From: Mesorhizobium sp. B4-1-3
GTDB lineage: Bacteria; Pseudomonadota; Alphaproteobacteria; Rhizobiales; Rhizobiaceae
Assembly: GCF_006439355.1 (NCBI RefSeq)
Contig: NZ_VFTG01000014.1
Coordinates: 62,001 to 126,000 of the forward strand
Direction of reading: 5' to 3'
DNA: 64,000 nucleotides
The translations under genes and the position numbers were made by a program. Under the pieces are notes generated by a model. That model worked only from the letters and a program-made list of their open reading frames with translations, did no database searches and had not been told where the DNA came from. Positions 57,993 through 64,000 of this stretch are shown one piece after another (the first letter of the stretch is position 1; every line of letters starts with the position of its first letter).

Positions 57993-59075
57993 ATGGGCTG
58001 GACGCTGGGCCGCTATTTCTTCTTCCGCTACGTCTCGATCACCTTCTGGTTCTTCCTGGGCCTGCTGGCGCTGGTGTTCCTGATCGACTTTACCGAGCTT
58101 TCCGGCCGCACGACCGGGCTGCCCGGCTTCACCTACGGCATAGCCTTCGCCATTTCGGCCCTGAGGATGCCGATGATCATGCTGCAAACGGTGCCGTTCG
58201 TCGGGCTGTTCTCGGCGATGGCGACGCTGGTGTCGCTCAACCGCCGCTATGAGTTGGTCATCGCGCGTTCGGCAGGCGTGTCGGCCTGGCAGTTCCTGTT
58301 CCCTTGCTGCGTCGGCGCGCTGATGTTCGGCGTGCTGTCGGTCGCCATCATCAACCCGATCGCCGCGCATGGCTTTTCCTGGTCCGAGCAGATGGAGAAC
58401 GACCTCAGGGCCGGCAAGTCGAATGCCGTCACCACCAACGTTACGCCGTGGCTCAGGCAAAAGACCGAATCGGGCGACACCATCATCGGCGCCCGCGCCA
58501 TCCTCAACCAGGGGCTGGAGATGGCGGACGCGGTGTTTTTCATCCTCGACCCGCAGGGCAACATCGCCGAGCGCAAGGATGCCGCCAAGGCTTTCCTGCG
58601 CGACGGCTACTGGGAATTGCAGGACGTCAAGGTCTTCAAGGGCGGCAATATCCAGACGCTGGCCTCCGACAAGGTGCCGACCAATCTCAAGCCGGAATTC
58701 GTCCAGGAGCGCCTAGCGCGCCCGGAAACGATCCCTTTCTACGAACTGCCGCGCAAGATCGAGGTCGCCCGCTCCTTCGGGTTGAAGGCCAATGCCTTCG
58801 CCATGCAATTTGATTCGCTGGTGGCGTTGCCGTTCCTTCTCGTGGCCATGACGCTAATTGCCGCAACAGTTTCAATGCGATTTGCGCGAATGGGACAGTC
58901 GGCAACGATGATTCTGGGTGGCGTCGTGGCCGGCTTTCTGCTTTATGTCGTTTCGGTACTGGTCAAGGCATTCGGTGTAGCCGGATTCGTGCCTACGGTG
59001 GTGGCTGCATGGGTTCCGGTTGTCGTGGCTATGTTCTTTGGGGTGACGTTTCTGCTATACAAGGAAGACGGCTAG
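57993..59075 (+). CDS. lptG: LPS export ABC transporter permease LptG
   Basis: 360 residues. Begins GWTLGRYFFFRYVSITFWFF LGLLALVFLIDFTE, followed by the beta-jellyroll domain and final helices (VVAMFFGVTFLLY). Partner of LptF. Overlaps the lptD GTG start (TAGTG). Confidence 0.94.
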   Translation: MGWTLGRYFFFRYVSITFWFFLGLLALVFLIDFTELSGRTTGLPGFTYGIAFAISALRMPMIMLQTVPFVGLFSAMATLVSLNRRYELVIARSAGVSAWQFLFPCCVGALMFGVLSVAIINPIAAHGFSWSEQMENDLRAGKSNAVTTNVTPWLRQKTESGDTIIGARAILNQGLEMADAVFFILDPQGNIAERKDAAKAFLRDGYWELQDVKVFKGGNIQTLASDKVPTNLKPEFVQERLARPETIPFYELPRKIEVARSFGLKANAFAMQFDSLVALPFLLVAMTLIAATVSMRFARMGQSATMILGGVVAGFLLYVVSVLVKAFGVAGFVPTVVAAWVPVVVAMFFGVTFLLYKEDG

Positions 59076-61483
59076 TGAGGGAGGCGGTTTTGCGCAGCCA
59101 TAGGCAGGCCGGTTTGGCACGCCTCTATGGGGCGACCGCTTTGGCATGTCTGTTCGCTTGTGCGGTGCCGATGGCACCCGCGCTGGCGCAGCAGATTACT
59201 GCCAAGCCCGTCCCGTCCGGTTCGCAGATGCTGCTGGCCGCCGATACGCTTGTCTATGACAATGACAAGCATACGGTGACGGCCGTCGGCGGCGTGCAGA
59301 TCGACTATGGCGGCAACAAGCTGGTCGCCCAGCGCGTGGTTTACAACCGCGACACCAAACGGCTCGTCGCCAGCGGCGCCGTCGAGCTGATCAACAGCGA
59401 CGGCACCAAGGTCAACTCCGACCATATCGACATCACCGACGATTTCGCCGACGGTTTTCTCAACGCGCTGCGCGTCGAGACGATCGACAAGGCTTATTTC
59501 GCCGCCGAGAGCGCCGAGCGCATGGGCGGCGTTCTCACCACCTTCCACAACGGCGTCTACACCGCCTGCGAACCTTGCGAGGACAAGCCGGACAAAGCCC
59601 CGACCTGGCGCGTCAAGGCGCGGAAGATCATCTGGAACGGCGAGAAAAAGACGGTCCGCTTCGAGAACTCGAATTTCGAATTCTTCGGCTTCCCGCTCGC
59701 CTACCTGCCGGCCTTCGAGATCGCCGACCCGACGGTGAAGCGCAAGAGCGGCTTCCTGATCCCCGGCATCGTCTACAACAACCATCTCGGCGTCGGCGTC
59801 AAAGTTCCCTATTATTTCGCCCTGTCCCCGACCTATGACCTGACCGTCACCGGCAGCGGCTATACCAAGCAGGGTTTCCTCGGCGAGGCCGAGTGGCGCC
59901 AGCGTTTCAACAACGGCCAGTACACGCTGAAGATCGCCGGCATCAATCAGCAGGATCCCGACGCGTTTATCGATGCCGCTGGCCATAATGTGAATTCCGG
60001 CCCTGCCAACGATCCGAACAAGTTCCGCGGCATGATGGGCACCAGGGGCCAGTTCGCTATCAACGAGCGCTGGGATTTCGGCTGGGACGTGCTGCTGCAG
60101 ACCGACAAGAATTTCTCGCGCACCTATAACATCGACGGCTACAGCGACCTCGTCCACCAGTCGTCGATCTATCTGACAGGCTTGAGCGACCGCAACTATT
60201 TCGACGTCCGGGCCATGCGCTTCGAAGTGCAGGAGGACACGCTTTCCAGCGATCCGACGGCGCGCGGTGCCAAGCAGCCCTGGGTGCTGCCGTCCTTCGA
60301 CTACGCCTATATCCCCGACACGCCGGTGGCCGGCGGCCAGCTGTCGTTCAACGTCAACGCGCGCGTGATCAGCCGCAATCGGCTGGACGAAACTCTCGAC
60401 GGAGGCTCGGTTCTGCGCGTCCCGGGCGTAGAGGGCCAATCAAGCCGGCTGAGCGCGGAAGCCGAATGGAAGCGTACCTTCACCACGGATGACGGCCTGC
60501 AGTTGACGCCATTGCTGGCGTTCCGCGGCGACGCCGGCTACGTCAACGCGAATTCGGCTTCGCTTGACGCAATTACGTCTATGGCTAACAATCCCGTGGT
60601 AGGCACACCCGGCGAGGACATGCGTTCCTCGCTCGCTCGCTACATGGCCACGCTCGGCCTCGAGGCGCGGTGGCCGCTCCTGTTCTCGATGCCCAGTTCC
60701 AGCCATATCCTTGAGCCGACAGCGCAGGTCTTCGTGCGTCCGAACGAGCAATATGTCGGCGGACTGGCCGTCCCCAACGAAGACGCGCAGAGCTTCGTCT
60801 TCGACGCCACGACGCTGTTCGAGCGGGATAAATTCTCCGGCTATGACCGGATCGAAGGCGGCACGCGCGCCAATGTCGGCTTCCGCTACTCGGGCGCCTA
60901 TGACAATGGCTGGGCCACGAACGCCATCTTCGGCCAGTCCTACCAGCTCGCCGGCGAAAATTCCTTTGCCGCGCCCGATCTCGTCAATGTCGGGGCCGAG
61001 TCCGGCCTGGACAAGCGGACCTCGGACTATGTCGGCCTTGTCGGCTTCAACAGCCCGAGCGGTTTCTCCGGGTCGCTGAGCGGTCGTTTCGACGAGCAGA
61101 CCTGGGAGGTCAGGCGCGCCGAAGTGAAGGCTGCCTATTCCAGCCTGCCGATTTCGCTCAGCGCCAAATATGCCTTCATCGAGGCGCAGCCGCTCTATGG
61201 CTTCACCACCGACCGTCACGAGGTCACGCTCGGCGCCTCGACACATCTGGCGCAGAACTGGCGGCTGTTCGGCACCGGCACCTACGACATCGAGAACAAT
61301 GTGCTGGTCAGGGATGGTGTCGGCTTCGCCTATAACGATTCCTGCTTCACCTACATCATGACGTATTCGCAGACGCGTGACACCGTCACCAAGGAAGTGT
61401 CGCAGAACATCGGCTTCAACCTGTCGTTCCGCACGCTCGGCGATTTCGGTTCGTCAACAAGCGCTGTCGATACCATCCAGTGA
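59075..61483 (+). CDS. lptD: LPS-assembly outer-membrane protein LptD
   Basis: 802 residues. Signal peptide ending PALAQQI, OstA/LptA-like N-terminal domain (DTLVYDNDKHTVTAVGGVQI DYGGNKLVAQRVVYNRDTKR), then a large C-terminal barrel with paired strands (DLTVTGSGYTKQGFLGEAEW, LSGRFDEQTWEVRRAEVKAA). Cysteines are few (CEPCED and CFTY), fitting a disulfide-poor alphaproteobacterial LptD. GTG 59075 overlaps the lptG stop; TTG 59090 is an alternative with better spacing (GAGGGAGG). Confidence 0.94.
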   Translation: MREAVLRSHRQAGLARLYGATALACLFACAVPMAPALAQQITAKPVPSGSQMLLAADTLVYDNDKHTVTAVGGVQIDYGGNKLVAQRVVYNRDTKRLVASGAVELINSDGTKVNSDHIDITDDFADGFLNALRVETIDKAYFAAESAERMGGVLTTFHNGVYTACEPCEDKPDKAPTWRVKARKIIWNGEKKTVRFENSNFEFFGFPLAYLPAFEIADPTVKRKSGFLIPGIVYNNHLGVGVKVPYYFALSPTYDLTVTGSGYTKQGFLGEAEWRQRFNNGQYTLKIAGINQQDPDAFIDAAGHNVNSGPANDPNKFRGMMGTRGQFAINERWDFGWDVLLQTDKNFSRTYNIDGYSDLVHQSSIYLTGLSDRNYFDVRAMRFEVQEDTLSSDPTARGAKQPWVLPSFDYAYIPDTPVAGGQLSFNVNARVISRNRLDETLDGGSVLRVPGVEGQSSRLSAEAEWKRTFTTDDGLQLTPLLAFRGDAGYVNANSASLDAITSMANNPVVGTPGEDMRSSLARYMATLGLEARWPLLFSMPSSSHILEPTAQVFVRPNEQYVGGLAVPNEDAQSFVFDATTLFERDKFSGYDRIEGGTRANVGFRYSGAYDNGWATNAIFGQSYQLAGENSFAAPDLVNVGAESGLDKRTSDYVGLVGFNSPSGFSGSLSGRFDEQTWEVRRAEVKAAYSSLPISLSAKYAFIEAQPLYGFTTDRHEVTLGASTHLAQNWRLFGTGTYDIENNVLVRDGVGFAYNDSCFTYIMTYSQTRDTVTKEVSQNIGFNLSFRTLGDFGSSTSAVDTIQ

Positions 61484-61707
61484 CCAGGCGGCAGACGCTC
61501 GGCCTGCGAGCCGCGCGTCGGCTGGGGCGCTGATGTGGGGCTTTGGTCTTGATTTGGAGCGGGTTCCTTCGAAAATGGGCTTGATTGTCAGGGCCATGCG
61601 CCGGCGACATCGTTTCGCCGCATAAGACGGGCATGGGGTCGACTGCATCGCGCAGGCGTTCGGAGGACGCGCGGCGCCGTCGTGGTGGGGAAAATTGGGA
61701 AGGCAAG

Positions 61708-62631
61708 ATGAGGAAATACCTGTTTTCAGCGGGCTTCGCGCTTCTGGTGGCGGCGATCACGGTTCCGGTCACGGCTGTTGTGCAGCCCGCTTTTGCTGCT
61801 GAGATCAAGTACATCGTCAATGGCATACCGATCACCACCGGCGACATCGCGCACCGCGCCGCCTTCTTCAAGCTGCAGCACAAGAAAGGCGATGCGAAGG
61901 AGGAGATGATCGACCAGACGCTGCGGCTGGCCGAAGCCAAGCGGCTCGGCATCCGCATCACCGACCAGCAGGTCGACGCCGCCTATCAGCGCTTCGCGTC
62001 GGGCAACAAGATGCCGCTGGCGAGGCTCGACGCGATCATGGCGCAATCGGGCGTCACCAAGGAGCATTTCAAGGAATTCATCCGCGCCCAGATGGCGTGG
62101 AACCAGGCGCTCGGCGCGCGCTACCGCTCCGGCGAAGGCGGCTCGGTGACCGAGCAGGACGCCGTGCGGCGCATGCTCGACAAGGGCGGCGCCAAGCCGA
62201 CAGCGACGGAATACATGCTGCAGCAGGTGATCTTCGTCGTGCCGGCATCGGAGCGCGCCGCCACGCTCGCCAAACGCAAGCGCGAAGCCGACGCCATGCG
62301 CGCCCGCTTCAATGGCTGCAACACCACGCGCGAGTTCGCCAAGGGCCTGCTCGACGTCACCGTGCGCGACCTCGGCCGCTTTCTGGCGCCGCAATTGCCG
62401 TCCGACTGGGCCGAGCAGATCAAGGCGACCAAGACCGGTGGCGCTACGCCGACCCGCGAGACCGAGCGTGGCGTCGAGTTCATCGGCGTCTGTTCCTCGC
62501 GCGAGGTCTCCGACGACAAGGCCGCGCAGATGGTGTTCCAGGCCGAGGGCAGCAACGACAAGGACGCTGAAGAGCTCAGCAAGAAATACGTCGCCGAACT
62601 GCGCCAGAAGGCCAAGATCGTCGAACGCTAG
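61708..62631 (+). CDS. SurA-like peptidylprolyl isomerase/chaperone
   Basis: 307 residues. Signal peptide MRKYLFSAGFALLVAAITVP VTAVVQPAFA; SurA N-domain IKYIVNGIPITTGDIAHRAA FFKLQHKKGDAKEEMIDQTL RLAEAKRLGI; only one parvulin-like region (TATEYMLQQVIFVVPASERA ... GVEFIGVCSSREVSDDKAAQ). Periplasmic OMP chaperone. GGGAAGG lies before ATG 61708. 224 bases downstream of lptD. Confidence 0.9.
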   Translation: MRKYLFSAGFALLVAAITVPVTAVVQPAFAAEIKYIVNGIPITTGDIAHRAAFFKLQHKKGDAKEEMIDQTLRLAEAKRLGIRITDQQVDAAYQRFASGNKMPLARLDAIMAQSGVTKEHFKEFIRAQMAWNQALGARYRSGEGGSVTEQDAVRRMLDKGGAKPTATEYMLQQVIFVVPASERAATLAKRKREADAMRARFNGCNTTREFAKGLLDVTVRDLGRFLAPQLPSDWAEQIKATKTGGATPTRETERGVEFIGVCSSREVSDDKAAQMVFQAEGSNDKDAEELSKKYVAELRQKAKIVER

Positions 62632-62706
62632 AGCGACAAGCGTGCCGCGACACCGCAACAAGTTCTCCTTCCGCCGTTGCGTCAGCGGCCCAGTCCGCGA
62701 ATTCGC

Positions 62707-63741
62707 ATGAGCGGACAGAAAGCCGATGCCCCGCTTGCGCTCAGCGTCGGCGACCCCTCGGGCATCGGACCCGAGATCGCTATCGCCGCCTGGCAGGCGG
62801 GCGACAGCGCCGGCGTGCCGCCCTTCTATCTCATCGCCGACCCCGCTTTGATCGAAGCCCGCGCGCGCCTAGTCGGCGCAAACGTCGCGATCGTCGAGAC
62901 GCTGCCGGGACAGGCAGCGCACCACTTTGCCCGGGCCCTGCCCGTCGTGCCGCTCGATGCACGCCATGTCGACAGCCCGGGAGAACCGGACCCGGCCAAC
63001 GCCGCCGGCACCATCGAAGCGATCGACCGGGCCGTCGCGGACTGCCTCGCCGGCCGCGCCGCCGCGATAGTTACCTGCCCGATCGCCAAGAAGCCGCTTT
63101 ATGATGCCGGTTTCGGCTTTCCCGGCCACACCGAATATCTGGCGCATCTGGCCTCGCGCCACACCGGCAGGGACGTGATGCCGGTGATGCTGCTGGCGGG
63201 CCCTGATCTGCGCACCATTCCGGTCACCATCCATATCGCGCTGGCCGACGTGCCAAAGATGCTGACGACGGAGCTGATCGCCGCGACCGCGCGCATCACC
63301 GCCGCCGATCTCAAGAGCCGGTTCGGCATCGCCCGGCCGAGACTTGCGATCGCCGGGCTCAACCCGCATGCCGGCGAAGGCGGCGCCATGGGCTCCGAGG
63401 ATGCTGCGATCGTCGCCCCGGCAGTCGAGATGCTGAAGGCTGAAGGCATCGACGCGACCGGGCCGCTGCCGGCGGACACGATGTTTCATCCGCGTGCGCG
63501 CGCCTCCTATGACGCGGCGCTCTGCATGTATCACGACCAGGCGCTGATCCCGGCCAAGACCTTGGCCTTCGACGAGGCGGTGAACGTGACGCTGGGTCTG
63601 CCCTTCATCCGAACCTCGCCTGATCACGGCACCGCTTTCGACATCGCCGGCAAGGGCATGGCGCGCGCCGACAGCCTGATCGCCGCGCTGAGGCTGGCGC
63701 GCCGGCTGGCCGACAGCGGGCGGCGGGCCGCCGGCGCATGA
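62707..63741 (+). CDS. pdxA: 4-hydroxythreonine-4-phosphate dehydrogenase
   Basis: 344 residues: [115 protein letters not shown], all PdxA motifs (metal-binding His residues retained). PLP biosynthesis. Start ATG 62707. Confidence 0.97.
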   Translation: MSGQKADAPLALSVGDPSGIGPEIAIAAWQAGDSAGVPPFYLIADPALIEARARLVGANVAIVETLPGQAAHHFARALPVVPLDARHVDSPGEPDPANAAGTIEAIDRAVADCLAGRAAAIVTCPIAKKPLYDAGFGFPGHTEYLAHLASRHTGRDVMPVMLLAGPDLRTIPVTIHIALADVPKMLTTELIAATARITAADLKSRFGIARPRLAIAGLNPHAGEGGAMGSEDAAIVAPAVEMLKAEGIDATGPLPADTMFHPRARASYDAALCMYHDQALIPAKTLAFDEAVNVTLGLPFIRTSPDHGTAFDIAGKGMARADSLIAALRLARRLADSGRRAAGA

Positions 63742-63748
63742 GGCTCCA

Positions 63749-64000
63749 TTGAACGGGCGCACCACGATCGACGGATTGCCGCCGCTGCGCGAGGTGATCG
63801 AGCGGCATGGGCTGCAAGCCAAGAAGGCGCTCGGGCAGAATTTTCTGCTCGACCTCAACCTGACAAGCAAGATCGCCCGCGCCGCCGGCGATCTCGGCGA
63901 GGCGACCGTGATCGAGGTCGGTCCGGGCCCAGGCGGACTGACGCGGGCGCTGCTGTTCAACGGCGCGCGGCGGGTGATCGCCATCGAGCGCGACGAGCGC
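63749..64000 (+). CDS. rsmA: 16S rRNA dimethyladenosine transferase, N-terminal part
   Basis: 84 codons up to the window edge. TTG start eight bases after the pdxA stop, with GAGG upstream. [20 protein letters not shown] and AdoMet motif [17 protein letters not shown] identify RsmA/KsgA, which dimethylates A1518/A1519 of 16S rRNA. The pdxA-rsmA order is conserved. Confidence 0.95.
   Translation, partial: MNGRTTIDGLPPLREVIERHGLQAKKALGQNFLLDLNLTSKIARAAGDLGEATVIEVGPGPGGLTRALLFNGARRVIAIERDER

Overview
The window reads as a chromosomal segment of a Mesorhizobium-like alphaproteobacterium (Hyphomicrobiales). The evidence is high GC with GC-rich third codon positions, a tandem set of DUF680 secreted peptides (a family known essentially from Mesorhizobium), DUF982 and MucR/Ros-type proteins, rhizobial palindromic repeats, and gene orders such as pgsA-moaD-moaE next to uvrC and lptF-lptG-lptD-surA-pdxA-rsmA. 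No tRNA, rRNA, IS element, integrase, phage gene or CRISPR array was found.

Layout. 1-3.4 kb: AI-2E/PerM permease (cut by the edge), CDP-alcohol phosphatidyltransferase, divergent purM-purN and a SixA-like phosphatase. 3.4-5.0 kb: four DUF680 genes in a row, three with near-identical terminator hairpins. 5.0-11.4 kb: a regulatory gap with two 19-bp palindromes, an OmpR/TctD-type two-component pair, a convergent NMT1/SsuA-type ABC importer, and dapB. 11.9-17.3 kb: molybdopterin oxidoreductase, ABC-F ATPase, LprI-like secreted protein. 17.6-23 kb: MucR regulator and small genes; a LysR / HxD-H-R dioxygenase-like / DMT-exporter cassette whose exporter carries an in-frame repeat element; small envelope proteins. 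23.2-29.6 kb: UvrD-like helicase, DUF982, diguanylate cyclase and two glycine-rich repeat proteins. 29.8-35.9 kb: DinB, GST, DUF1905, ndk, a DUF190/CrcB/CrcB fluoride operon behind a fluoride riboswitch with an overlapping terminator, a YbaY/YscW-like protein, and moaE-moaD-pgsA.

36-46 kb: uvrC and a pteridine-reductase-like SDR, an Omp25/31-type beta-barrel protein, TfoX-like, GST, a histone-H1-like Lys/Ala protein, a frameshifted dinB with a divergent TetR gene, a secreted protein, DoxX and VOC genes opposite an AraC regulator. 46-56.5 kb: rlmJ, a membrane protein, a TetR regulator divergent from an exported AhpD-like protein with two clear TetR-type operators, a flippase-like plus GT2 pair followed by a decayed ATP-grasp gene, a PcaD-like hydrolase divergent from a LysR gene, holC and pepA. 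56.8-64 kb: lptF, lptG, lptD, surA-like, pdxA and the start of rsmA, i.e. LPS export, outer-membrane biogenesis, pyridoxal phosphate synthesis and rRNA methylation.

Most of the window is core chromosome. The parts that most repay attention are the LysR/dioxygenase/exporter cassette with its in-frame repeat insertion, the DUF680 array beside the paired palindromes, the glycine-rich paralogues, the riboswitch-controlled fluoride operon, the TetR/exported-AhpD unit, and three visibly decaying or low-support loci (dinB, the ATP-grasp gene, the small ORF near 11.7 kb).
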